Shown here: in pieces, positions 37,550-46,599 of the stretch
Layout: each line of letters begins with the position of its first letter
Position numbering within the stretch: the stretch's first letter is position 1
NCBI GenBank assembly: GCA_023653785.1
Contig: JAMKCH010005481.1
Span: 62,001-126,000 of the forward strand
DNA length: 64,000 nucleotides
Source: Ophioderma brevispina
Lineage: Eukaryota; Echinodermata; Ophiuroidea; Amphilepidida; Ophiodermatidae
Direction: 5' to 3'
Notes under the pieces: model-generated
Seen by the model: only the letters and a program-made list of their open reading frames with translations
The model's database searches: none
Told to the model about the DNA's origin: nothing
Program-made: the position numbers and the translations under genes

Positions 37550-38755
37550 CCGACGATATTTTGGGGCATGCTTACAATCGCACCTATGTCTATATCCGTT
37601 AACCAAAATAAAGCACAACCAAATAAGAGTAGGGGCGATGGGTACAATGTCATTATGCCACCTTTTCTTTACCATTCATGGTTTTCACTTCTCTCCTCTT
37701 ATCGTATCCATCCACAATGTCATTGGCATGGGTGTGGTGGTGTCAGGATTATTCAAATCCGAGTGTGCTGATCCGGTGCCGCGTGTATCTATGATACGGA
37801 CGCTCCACGGCCCGCTATTTGAGGCTGGTCTCGGATTGGGAACTGTCAGGGGTTTTTGCCCTCTCTTATCGACACTGACTGCGATATCATGTAACATTTG
37901 TGACTCTCTGTACACGGGACCGACGGCTTATGACAAGTTCTATTTTTTTGGGGGGCGAAACATCGCACTAATAGAGCCTATAATAACCATAAGTATTCCT
38001 GGAAGAATACATATACAAATCTATAAGTTATAATCTCTGCTATAAACTGGCATCTTTGTTATAGCGTGTAGTCAATTCGTGCAAATTTTATGCTGGGATA
38101 TACGGGGTAATCGGATGAAAAATGATGTAAATTTTTCTAGCTTTATATTTTTTTCGCTATCCGTGAGACTTCCAAAACATTTTTTTTGTACCACATAGTC
38201 CCACTGTTCTTAATCGCTGCTATAACTGAATGTGTATATCAGTTCTTTTTATCAAGTCCACAATGGTAGAGAGGCAACATTCAATTTCAGCCGGAAGTTT
38301 TTTTTAGCACAAGAATGTCAATTTTATATTTTTTGAGCAGTTTCGTGTCGTTTCGCAGAATACAGTAAGCCTTGTTTCGTATACTACCTTGGGGGAAATC
38401 GATATTCCGGCTTTTCAAACATTCTTGCACTTCTCTTTGGTTGGGTTTAAAAAATTAATGTTCACACATTTGACGGGCTGCCATATTAAAACGGAAAGGA
38501 ATATGAATTTTATGTTTGTGACCTCCCTTTAGTTACCACAACACTATCTCTGTCTCTGAGCAGAAGAGTGCAAAATCCAAGAGGGTAACCCCTTTTCCTG
38601 TTTTGGCATGGAAAACCTTATTAAATCATTCGCAATTTGTAATTCGAACATTTTTATGCTCACTTTCAAATTACAAAAAGAAAAAAATAAAATATTTGAC
38701 AAATGTATTACTGACCCCCCCCCCATAATGTTGTTATTGCGCACATTTTGAGTGG
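37550..38755. other. No gene recognised
   Basis: Open frames on both strands at 37638-38033 overlap but neither shows a family pattern. A TTTTTT-rich non-coding stretch follows. Confidence 0.35.
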
Positions 38756-38797
38756 TCTCACAACCTTTCTAGGCCTAGGTTTACTCAAAAAGAGCGT

Positions 38798-38960
38798 GAC
38801 CACCCCAAAAAGGGGGCGTGGCATAGAGAGGAGAGTGGGAGGGGCGGGGATAAAATAGAAAAAGGAGGGAAAGAGGTGTTATCTCTTATTCAGCTATTTC
38901 GGCGTCAGTAGGGATAAAGAGTGTTAGCTCTCTGTACATATAGTGCATACAAAACCACCA
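38798..38960 (+). promoter_or_regulatory. Possible promoter or LTR fragment: GC box plus TATA-like box
   Basis: CACCCCAAAAAGGGGGCGTG and GGGAGGGGCGGGGATAAAAT place GC boxes directly upstream of a TATA-like ATAAAATA. A short transcribed-looking segment with AGATTAAAATAATTAAATC near 38980 follows. An LTR of a retroelement or a host core promoter would both look like this. No matching second LTR and no downstream gene were found. Confidence 0.28.
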
Positions 38961-39371
38961 CCTTGGTGTTTTTAAAGATTAAAATAATTAAATCGTCGGG
39001 GCCGCGTCACAACTTTGATGACATATTTTCAGATTGCAACATCAAATGACATCAAGTTGCGGCGGCAACGCAATCCCGTGGGAGCACGAAGACGGAACAC
39101 GCTGAGCACCGGTCTCCATCTTCAAATAAATGGAACCTTTCAAACCATGTGGACTGAACAGCAAATCAACATGTTTAAGTTGTAACTCTATTTTTATATA
39201 ACATATCTTTGTATTCATTATGTATTTATTCCTTATTTCCCAGATTTATGTTGTTTCTCTGGCTGTTCACGTTTCAGCATCCCCCGCGCGACCACTGCGG
39301 TCGGCTCACATCCACAGTAAATCATCCACAGTAAAGTGCTCAACCAGAAGGGAGCTGCAAATAATTATTTA

Positions 39372-39600
39372 AAATGGATTTGACGGTTGACTAATGCATT
39401 GTTGCTTACAACGTTGTTTCATGAAGGCCAGCCTAGCAAGCTAGGCCAACCTCCACTCATCAGAACAAAATGCAAAGTGAAGAAATTCACATAGAGTTCA
39501 ATAAACAGTCATAAAGGTTACATAACATAATATAAGTGGCAGACGTATTGATTACTTATAGTTGACCAAGAGATGCTTCTTCCTGTGTCTACAAGTGTTT
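39372..39600 (-). repeat. Left inverted terminal repeat of the Penelope-like element
   Basis: Reverse complement of 41543-41756 over its whole length, with small differences: a longer hairpin arm in the ribozyme helix II and a 2-base shorter helix III loop. It continues into a duplicated TGTCTACAAGTGTTTAATAG block (39585-39605 and 39646-39665). Confidence 0.85.
39395..39474 (-). ncRNA. Hammerhead ribozyme motif in left repeat
   Basis: On the minus strand: helix I strand TGCATTTTGTT, core CTGATGAG (39456-39463), helix II as a 16-bp stem (34 nt, TGGAGG...CCTTCA), core GAAA (39417-39420), a very short helix III (ACAACGTTGT), cleavage triplet GTA, then AGCAACAATGCA closing helix I. All invariant core positions (CUGAUGA, GAAA, a UH site) are present. 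Short helix III is typical of hammerheads in Penelope-like elements, which are thought to work as dimers. Activity is not shown. Confidence 0.8.
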
Positions 39601-39680
39601 AATAGCTCAGTTCTCACCAAAATTTCTTCCAACGAACAAGCCTCTGTGTCTACAAGTGTTTAATAGCTCAGCTCTTTTGC
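39601..39680. repeat. Scrambled junction inside the Penelope-like element
   Basis: TAATAGCTCAG is followed by TCTCACCAAAATTTCTTCCA plus ACGAACAAGCCT (39612-39645). This is nearly identical to coding sequence at 40829-40860 (one mismatch), in the same orientation. It is followed by a second copy of GTGTCTACAAGTGTTTAATA (39646-39665). It looks like template switching or duplication during insertion. Confidence 0.7.
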
Positions 39681-40432
39681 ATCTGCTTACGATGACATCA
39701 CGGACGAGGAAAAGCAGGTTATATTCCAGGCCTGAGACGAATATACCTACCAGAGATTCGAAGCAAGTAATCAATGGATTGTTTGCAGCGTGCAGTGTCT
39801 GGTACGATATTGTTATGGTCATTTGACGATTCCCTCGACTGATCGAGAAGCAGTAATCGTTATTCAATACATTTCAATGTATAACCCCAAGATTTGAGTT
39901 TGGCGCGCTATTTTTAAATCAATGATGCTCACACGTGCGTGTTATTTGTCAAAAATCCTTGAACACAGTTTTAATACTCAATGACTTTTGCATTCAAGCC
40001 ATGGAATAATTTAAAATGACCCCAATTTTGTACACTCATTTGTCGAGTATAGGTAGAATTTGCTCGAATTTCAATGTATTAATGTCATTCTTGGATATCT
40101 TCAAAATATACTGAGTTAATTAAAATGTGTATTTTCTCTTTCAATATCACAAGAATTGAAACAAATGTGGACCAGTTTATTTCTCAAACTCATATTTTTT
40201 AACAGAATAGGATCTAATTGGACATTTTCTTTGAATTTTGACTTATGTCTTATGAAAAAGAAGTTATTTATGACATGGTCAAACATATAAAGTGTTACTA
40301 TGAGCCGGTCCTAAGAACAATTATATTCACGTTAGGTCATGAATTGAAGCACAGAATTGGGTAAAATTGCCCGATTTGCAGGATACCTCGCTAGCCCGCT
40401 CATAGAAAACTTAAGGTGCTCACAGCGCCACT

Positions 40433-41510
40433 GTGCGGCCAAGTCATTGCAAGCCGGAACAGACCTGGTTCGATACGCTCGAGCTGTTAACAATGGACTA
40501 CAGCTTTGCTTCCGGTCTCTGTAGGTATATTCGTCTCAGTTACAGGCCAAGAAATCACTACTCTACAACAACCAAACACCATGGCACAAGCGCGGAAATT
40601 CTGAGTTTGATGTCACAATGGGTAACTTTGATGGCGCCGAAACTTGTGAACTTGTCGGCCTGTACTTGCTGTCGCAACTACAGCATATCGACATCAAAGT
40701 CGGTTTGTATCGCGACGATGGTCTCGCCATTTGCAGAAAAAACACCAAGACAAGTCGAAAACATGAAGAAAGACAGCAACCACCCACCACGCATAATCAA
40801 GAACATACCTGACAGCATAAACAAACGTCTCACCAAAATTCCTTCCAACGAACAAGCCTTCAAGTCAGCAACTCCACCATATCAAGAAGCATTGAGAAGA
40901 AGCGGCTACAGTGAAACCCTTGAAATTAGAAAACAGCACACTCAAAATAGTGACACCAAAAAACCGCAGCGTTCAAGAAATATAACTTGGTTCAACCCAC
41001 CATTCAGTGATAACGTGTCAACAAACATTGGAAGAAAATTCTTTACCTTGCTAGATAAGTGCTTTCAACCCGGACATAATTTACACAAACTCTTGAACAG
41101 AAATACCGTCAAATTAAGTTATTGTTGCATGCCCAAAAAAAAAAAAAAAAAAAAAACACACAACAAAACCATTTTGCGCAAAGCAGAACCTTTGAAAGCG
41201 GATGTAAAACTCTGCAATTGTAAAGTGAAACTTGATTGCCCTAACCCGCTGTGACAATTCTCATAAGGAAACCTACATCGGACTAACAGCAAACTCTTTC
41301 AAAACACGGTTTAACACCACATGGCCAGCTTCAAAAATAGTGAAAAAGGTCACGCACAACATTTAGTGAACATATTTGGAATTTTGAAGACAAGAATATA
41401 TCTTATTCAATCTAGTGGAAAGTAAATTAGTAAGGCCAAAGCCTACTCAACTACCAGCAAACTATGAGCTCTGCCTAGAAGAGAAATACTTCATTATATT
41501 TAAACCCAAC
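40433..41510 (+). pseudogene. Penelope-like polymerase remnant (reverse transcriptase and GIY-YIG)
   Basis: The palm region is recognisable in one frame near 40615-40735 as VTMGNFDGAETCELVGLYLL followed by YRDDGLA, the catalytic YxDD-type box. A frame shift then joins residues resembling the thumb and linker (NHPPRIIKNIPDSINKRLTK, YQEALRRSGY). A poly-A run at 41131-41154 disrupts the next part. After the stop at 41254 the fragments TYIGLTANSFKTRF, MASFKNSEK and CLEEKYFIIFKPNLSSLNKR match the C-terminal GIY-YIG endonuclease pattern of this group. The segment between ENMKK and SNHPP is short by roughly 50 residues compared with my recollection of the family, so an internal deletion is likely. 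It is not functional. Confidence 0.8.
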
Positions 41511-41542
41511 CTTTCTTCACTGAACAAAAGAACTGCCTCTTT

Positions 41543-41756
41543 AAAACACTTGTAGACCCAGGAAGAAGCATCCTTGGTCAACTATAAGTAATCAATATAT
41601 CTGCCACTTATATTATGTTATGTAACCTTTAGACTGTTAATTGAACTCTATGTGAATTTCCCTTCGACTTTGCATTTTGTTCTGATGAGTGGAGGCTGGC
41701 CTTCATGAAACAACGTTTTGTAAGCAACAATGCATTAGTCAACCGTCAGTCCATTT
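41543..41756 (+). repeat. Right inverted terminal repeat of the Penelope-like element
   Basis: Inverse of 39372-39600. It starts right after the endonuclease remnant (AAAACACTTGTAGACCCAGG) and ends AACCGTCAGTCCATTT, beside a TA-rich microsatellite. Confidence 0.85.
41671..41734 (+). ncRNA. Hammerhead ribozyme motif in right repeat
   Basis: On the plus strand: TGCATTTTGTT (helix I), CTGATGAG (41682-41689), TGGAGG-CTGG-CCTTCA (helix II, 6 bp and a 4-nt loop), TGAAA with GAAA at 41707-41710, ACAA-CGTT-TTGT (helix III, 4 bp), GTA with predicted cleavage after 41722, then AGCAACAATGCA returning as helix I. Helix I pairs 5 bp next to the core and 4 bp (TGCA/TGCA) at its distal end around an internal bulge. 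It is a type I arrangement with intact core. It sits in a dead element, so its activity is open. Confidence 0.82.
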
Positions 41757-41812
41757 GTATATATATATATAATATCTATCTCTATATATAATATATATAT
41801 ATATATTATACA
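41757..41812. repeat. TA-rich microsatellite
   Basis: TATATATATATATATAATAT with TCTATCTCTATATA interruptions, immediately outside the Penelope-like right repeat. It is a likely insertion target or slippage product. Confidence 0.85.
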
Positions 41813-42290
41813 CAGGAGAAATTGGATTTGTTTCTAACCTTTGTGAATTACTGCCATATACATATACATAGAGAAAGAATGGATGACACGCGTGACGTTG
41901 CATTATTAATCGCAAAATGAACTTGCTGTGGATGGGACTCGACCCCACCTTCCGTTTAGATCTCGGATGTGCTCATATCCATTGCGCCCCCACGGCATGT
42001 GATGGTTTGCTCGAGCTTTTGCACCATGCGTCTCGGTGCGTAACGCCGTCCATATCACGAGGGGATCAACATACGAAATTTGATACGAAAGCACTCAGAA
42101 TACATTATAAATACAGGAGAAATTGGAGTTGTTTATAACCTTTGTGAATTACTGCCACTAAACATATATCATATTAGAAGAAATTGGATGACAGCGCGGA
42201 CTTTGCATTATTAATCGCAAAATGAACTTTGTGGATGGACTCGAACCCACAACCTTCCTAACGAGTCGGTCCTTTGTCCGTTTTGTTGAG
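41813..42290 (-). mobile_element. Two tandem tRNA-derived SINE-like copies
   Basis: Two units (about 41813-42105 and 42111-42290) share AGGAGAAATTGGA, TAACCTTTGTGAATTACTGC, GCATTATTAATCGCAAAATG and then, on the minus strand, a tRNA-like end: GGTTCGAGTCCATCCAC at the second, GGGTCGAGTCCCATCCAC at the first. These match the pol III B box GGTTCGANTCC. In the first copy GCGCAATGGATATGAGC upstream resembles an A box of tRNA-Arg type. This is a SINE head, not an intact tRNA gene, since the anticodon arm is not well formed. Confidence 0.65.
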
Positions 42291-42379
42291 ACACTATGGA
42301 ACCCGATGCCCGCCCAACCGTAACTCGGAGTATTACTTCATCTGGTTACCCGCGCAAGACTAATGACTCATGTTTCACG

Positions 42380-43000
42380 CCGAACCGTTCACCAAAGAGT
42401 TACTGGACTTCGGTGGTCTTTTGAGCACAGAAAATTACAGCTCTGACACTGGCGACATGTTGTATTTATGGACGAGAGCCTCTACATCTTTGACCATCAA
42501 GATGGAAGACAACGGGTTAGTCGATTACATGGTGAGAACCACCGAGATGACTATATTCAGGAATCGACTCAAGGTGGTGGTGGCTCAGTGGTGGTATGGG
42601 CCGGTATTCATTATGGAGGAAAAACGTCACTGGTGGTGCCAGATGGAAACATGAACGCCGTCGTGTACCTTGACATTCTGGAAAACCACTGCCTGCCACA
42701 AGAAGGGTTTATGGCATGCAAACAATTTTCGGCTGGAAGACGACAACGCCAAGCCGCACAGTTCCGCTGCAGTGAGACAATTTCTTGAGGCAGAGGGTGT
42801 GGAACAGATACCGTGGCCTGTTTGATCCCCTGATGTGAACCATATCGACATGGGATGCCTTAGGCCGAGCCGAGACAGGGACAAACTACATCAAACTCTA
42901 CAGGAGTTAGTGCAGGCTCTGACCGATGAGTGGGATGCTCTGCCCATTGACATCAAAACAACCTTGTGGACAATATGCTGCGATGTCTTGACGCACTGAT
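42380..43000 (+). pseudogene. Tc1/mariner-type transposase remnant
   Basis: Three frames together give the DDE transposase order. First comes MDESLYIFDHQDGRQRV, with the first catalytic Asp. Then follow GGGGSVVVWAGIHYGGKTSL and GNMNAVVYLDILENH, then EDDNAKPHSSAAVRQFL with the second Asp, then SPDVNHIDMGCLRPSRDRD, a degraded version of the usual third catalytic block. Residues TLQELVQALTDEWDALP follow. At least two frameshifts and one stop break it. In the live family this enzyme cuts and pastes elements at TA sites. No intact terminal repeats were seen around it. Confidence 0.82.
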
Positions 43001-43011
43001 TCATGCCAGGG

Positions 43012-43196
43012 TAAGAATCATTCCATAAAAATTGGTAAAAAAATATTTTATTCCAACTTTATGACCAAGAGACTGATCAATCAAGTAGTGTGGTGACATA
43101 CACCCTAGATATAATAAATAACTCACACTGTAAGAATCATTCCATAAAAAGTGGTAAAAATATTTTATTCCAACTTTATGAGCAACAGTGTAAAAC
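43012..43196. repeat. Tandem duplicate after the transposase remnant
   Basis: GTAAGAATCATTCCATAAAA followed by TGGTAAAAA and TATTTTATTCCAACTTTATG occurs at 43012 and again at 43131. It probably represents duplicated 3' sequence of the Tc1-like element, since it follows the transposase remnant directly. Confidence 0.75.
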
Positions 43197-43366
43197 GCCT
43201 TACAATACAGCAGTATAGAGCACCACGCCCCCCCCCCAAAAAAAACCAAAGACAAAACATGCATGGATAGAAAAAAAATGATGAAAGGCGGCGAATTAAC
43301 AGCTTCGCCAAATCGCACTGACCTTGACAGACTCTCATATTGTTACTTGTAGTGTTTTCAACTTAC

Positions 43367-43498
43367 CCGAAGTGCACGTTTGCGGTAACATATTTTCTTT
43401 ATCTGCACATGACAGCGTGCCTTCACACTTAAACTCGCGGTAGTGACGGTAGTTTGGAAACTCTTCATTCTTACCATAGCACTTCACATACACATCGA
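43367..43498 (-). CDS. Cysteine-rich exon, phase 1-1
   Basis: The minus-strand acceptor ATACTTCTTTCAG and donor TCGG|GTAAGTTG bound a 132-bp exon with phase 1 at both ends, like the LDLa exons. The peptide has four cysteines: KCYGKNEEFPNYRHYREF, then KCEGTLSC, and ends MLPQTC. The SDE acidic end of LDLa is absent, so it is not a standard LDLa module. It may be a diverged one or a linker module of the same mosaic protein. The good splice sites and clean frame favour a real exon. Confidence 0.6.
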
Positions 43499-43550
43499 CT
43501 GAAAGAAGTATGGAAAGTACCAACAAACTCAAAGTAAATTGAAAGCTTTG

Positions 43551-43657
43551 TTAAGGAGAATGCACGAGAAGTGTTGATTCGTGCTTCCGAATCCCCTCGC
43601 TACGCTCGGGGATTTGGATAGCACGAATCAATAACTTCGAGTGCTTTCTCCGACTTA
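43551..43657. repeat. Long imperfect hairpin in the intron beside the 43.4-kb exon
   Basis: The left arm AGGAGAATGCACGAGAAGTG, TTGATTCGTGCTTCC and GAATCCCC folds on GGGGATTTGG, TAGCACGAATCAATAACTTC and GAGTGCTTTCTCC. The arms are about 50 bp and the apex CTCGCTACGCTCG is itself self-complementary. A partial relative (GAATGCATTCTCCGACTTAA) is at about 43806. It may be a fold-back MITE or a structured RNA precursor. Confidence 0.7.
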
Positions 43658-44001
43658 AACCATTGCTCATAACGTCAAATCAATGTCCGTAACCAACCTG
43701 TCAATACGATTAAATAACTGTGGATTCTTAACTATTATATAAGTATCTACTTTGTATATTAACACACTCCATCGATAGTGTGGAAAGCTGTGTCCATAAC
43801 TTTCGAATGCATTCTCCGACTTAAATCATTGAAGAAAAAGTAAGTGAAAAGGAAACAATAAGTGTGAATTCTTAGTGTTGGCATTGGAACATTTGAATAT
43901 GAAGAAGTGTAGATTCGTAAAAGACTTTTAAAAGGAAATACCTTTCACGCGTTTAATAGGTACCTGCTCCATCCTTAATAAGTATAGTAAGTGAATACGG
44001 A

Positions 44002-44440
44002 TAGATTCTTAAAGTTTTTGTTCAGAACTAACCACTGCAAAAAGCACATCTGTTATTTCTAAAACTGATGATTCGTAATTTTTGCCATGCCAATTGAGAA
44101 CAATTGGATTTAGTGGTCAATGATCAAATGGTCAGAAAGAGTTGAATAAGTATGGGTCCGTGATTTTTTTTCAGAACTGACCACCTGCTAAAAGCACGTC
44201 TGTAATTTCTAAAACTGATTATTCGTATTCTTGCCATGCCAATTGAGATCGATTGGGTTTACTGGTCAATGACCAAATGGTCAGAAAGAGTTGAATAAGT
44301 ATATGGATTCATGAAGTTTTTGTTCAGGACTGATCAATGCTAAAAGCACATCTGTTATTTCTAAAACTGATGATTCGTAATTCTTGCATGCCAAATGAGA
44401 TCAATTGGGTTTACTGGTCAATGATTAAATGATCAGAAAG
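44002..44440. repeat. Three tandem units of about 150 bp
   Basis: Units start at TTCAGAACTA (44021), TTCAGAACTG (44170) and TTCAGGACTG (44323), giving periods of 149 and 153. Shared parts are AAAAGCACATCTGTTATTTC, TAAAACTGATGATTCGTA, GCCATGCCAATTGAGA, GGTCAATGA and AAATGGTCAGAAAG. Confidence 0.85.
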
Positions 44441-44865
44441 GTCCGAGCACTGGTGGTTCAGAAACTGCTTCAATTTCACACACACACATCTGTAAATATG
44501 GTTCTGACTCAGATCGGGATATTTTGCAAATATATAAATACTACTTCTAGAAGTGATAGTGATGATGAGCAAACCGATCCCGAATATATTTTCAAGCAGT
44601 TAGTTGAAGGCACTTCCACTGTTCAATGCAATACCCTCGATAAAAACAAGGAACGCAATGTTAAAGCTCCGTATGGTCTGGAGTTCTCAGATGTTTCTGA
44701 TGACGACCATATTTCTACGTGTGTGAAGGCAGCATAAATTATCTAGCTCGCTTTGATGAACCAGTTAGTGAGGCGGAGGTGCTACATAAGTCCAGAAAGA
44801 TGTGTGTATCACTAAATCCGTTTGTATGTCCAACTAAAGTCATGCAAGAACTATATTAGAATACA
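44429..44865 (+). pseudogene. Unassigned coding-like segment, acidic
   Basis: An open frame to 44737 contains SRSDSDDEQTDPEYIFKQLV and YGLEFSDVSDDDHIS. With a +1 shift the sequence continues as NYLARFDEPVSEAEVLHKSR and SLNPFVCPTKVMQELY before a stop. The mix of acidic and hydrophobic residues is protein-like, and the shift suggests decay. A further fragment (KKCELAVKLFNHLE, about 45240-45285) may belong to it. A transposon-borne gene is likely, but no family was recognised. Confidence 0.25.
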
Positions 44866-44984
44866 TGTACTCATCAAAGAAATAAATTTTAAAACCAAAT
44901 GATTTTGGTGAAAATTTTTGAAGGCGTACTCATATAATTTGTGTGTATATTAATTAAAAGTAGTAAACTGAAATTAAATCACCT

Positions 44985-45125
44985 AATTGCTCAATTCCAA
45001 AGTTTGAGAGGAATCGGGGTTTTCGTTTTGCTGTAGTAAATCTCAAAGTTGTTTATGAAGAAATCGATCTGAGCGTAGCTATTTCACACAGTGAGTAGTA
45101 CAAGCATTATGTGAATTGAGAGCGG
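44985..45125. repeat. Dispersed repeat with GCTCAATTCCAAAGTT (copy 1)
   Basis: GCTCAATTCCAAAGTTTGAG, GGAATCGG, TTTTCGTTTTG and AGCTATTTCACACA recur in order at 62177-62360. Non-coding. Confidence 0.45.
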
Positions 45126-45129
45126 CGTT

Positions 45130-46500
45130 GAGTAATTTGTCTCCAAAATATAAAGAAATTAGACTGAAAAATTAAATTCAAAGCACATTTTGTAACTAAT
45201 TTTTCTCTTTTTTACCTTCTTACAGCTTTTCTAAATCTACCGTAAAGAAATGTGAGTTGGCTGTGAAATTATTCAACCACTTGGAAATATTGGAGAAACC
45301 AAAAAGCAGATGCAAGCTCTGATAGGAATATTGGCCAACTACTCGTGGAGTTATTAGATATGACCAAAGATAGTTATGTTTATGTCGCACGCGATAGCAT
45401 TTAGAGGGCCAGAAGAGATAACCGTTTGAGCCTATAATCCCAATCCGACACCCATGTATGAACGATTGATTTCGCATCCAATTGTACCTTGCAATGAATG
45501 GAAGAGAAATAGATAATTTCTGGAGAAATCCAGAAATTGCTAACCGTAACGAATACGAAACATCTTGCTTCCCAAGGAATAAGGGTGCGTCGTAGACAAG
45601 CAGAACTTATTTCGGAAGGAAGAAGATATTATGTGGAAACTGAACTGGGGTCCTCGGTGACAGCAATCCTCAGCACTCCATGATACTTATGTCCCCCCCT
45701 CTACATGCTAGGGCTGCATTTTGCTTCTGAGAGCGGGGTCTGAAAATCGTAATTCTGAGGTACGTTCATCCCAAAGTCCGTCGCTACTGAGGAGGGGGGT
45801 TCGTACTTCCGGATACTGAGGATGTATCCAAAGCCGTCGGTGGGCTAAAAGATTGAAAAACTTCCCCCAAATGTGTCGAGCGTAGGAAAATAAACAAGAT
45901 CCAAGAAAGTGCATTGCTCTTGTGTTGAAAATAATGTTTCTCTCAGACAACAGCCAAAAATCTCAGTCCTAGGCATTCTACGTTACGGCTCTCACCAACC
46001 GGATATCTAATGTATGGTATTCTGGTCCGCCAGTAGTCCTTAATGTACTTTCGGGTACCGATAGTAGCTTTGTAAGAAGTGCAGGCCTATCGGGAACAAT
46101 CGAATAACCACCTCTCCGAGCCACTGCAGCTGTCGCGCTTGTACCGTAGTCATTTTGACGAGTAATTGGTTTGTGAAACCACGGGGCATAGGTCTAAGTC
46201 GTTCGATGTTATTGTGGCGGAAATGCAGTGGTGTGTTGTGCGTTGAGTGCGTCCTTTATGACGTGTTTCGTGATGACGTCATCTTTGGCAGTATATGAGG
46301 CGATGCCTGTTGCGAGCATTCGCCGCTCTCCTGGTCCTAGCTAGCGTATTGGGGACAGGTTCATTGTAGCTAAGCTCTCAAGCCCACACTGCAATCGCTC
46401 ACTTCATCTTTGGTCAAAGCCGAGACGTGACGCCGGATTCGACCCTGCAAGCCCTATAAAGATGATGAGAACTCTATACCTGGTCTCTGAGTGTTTAGTT
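45130..46500. other. No gene recognised
   Basis: Mixed sequence with short protein-like fragments but no continuous frame. GGATTCGACCC at about 46436 resembles a tRNA B box without a recognisable body. Confidence 0.35.
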
Positions 46501-46529
46501 ATTGAAGTCATTGCCTCCAGTAGTTTAGG

Positions 46530-46580
46530 GGGGGTCCGAATCCTGCAAAGAACTCTTAATAATCCACTAGACCAAACGGT
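46530..46580 (-). repeat. tRNA-like promoter pair (possible SINE head)
   Basis: On the minus strand TGGTCTAGTGG fits a pol III A box and GGATTCGGACC, about 30 bp further on, approximates a B box. The spacing is tRNA-like, but the cloverleaf does not close, so this is a tRNA relic or SINE head, not a gene. Confidence 0.38.
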
Positions 46581-46599
46581 AAGGGCAACCGACACGCCC

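Larger units (their letters stand above)
39372..41756 (+). mobile_element. Penelope-like retroelement, decayed, with inverted terminal repeats
   Basis: A reverse-transcriptase/GIY-YIG coding remnant (about 40433-41510) lies between inverted repeats: left 39372-39600 and right 41543-41756. Both run from AAATGGA..TGACGGTTGACTAATGC at the outside to TGTCTACAAGTGTTT on the inside. Penelope-like elements are retroelements whose polymerase usually carries a GIY-YIG endonuclease and whose terminal repeats may be inverted; hammerhead ribozymes have been reported in such repeats. Both features are seen here. The left repeat also holds a scrambled fragment of the coding region (39611-39645). Frameshifts and a deletion show the copy is inactive. 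Confidence 0.82.

Noticed and set aside
40433..41254. 273-aa frame as an intact protein
   Set aside because: It joins pieces of the reverse transcriptase in different frames, includes translated poly-A (poly-lysine) and lacks an internal segment; treated as a pseudogene.
42240..42262. Genuine tRNA gene on the minus strand
   Set aside because: The B box is good, but acceptor and anticodon stems do not close and a near-copy with the same tail sits 300 bp away; it is a SINE-like unit.
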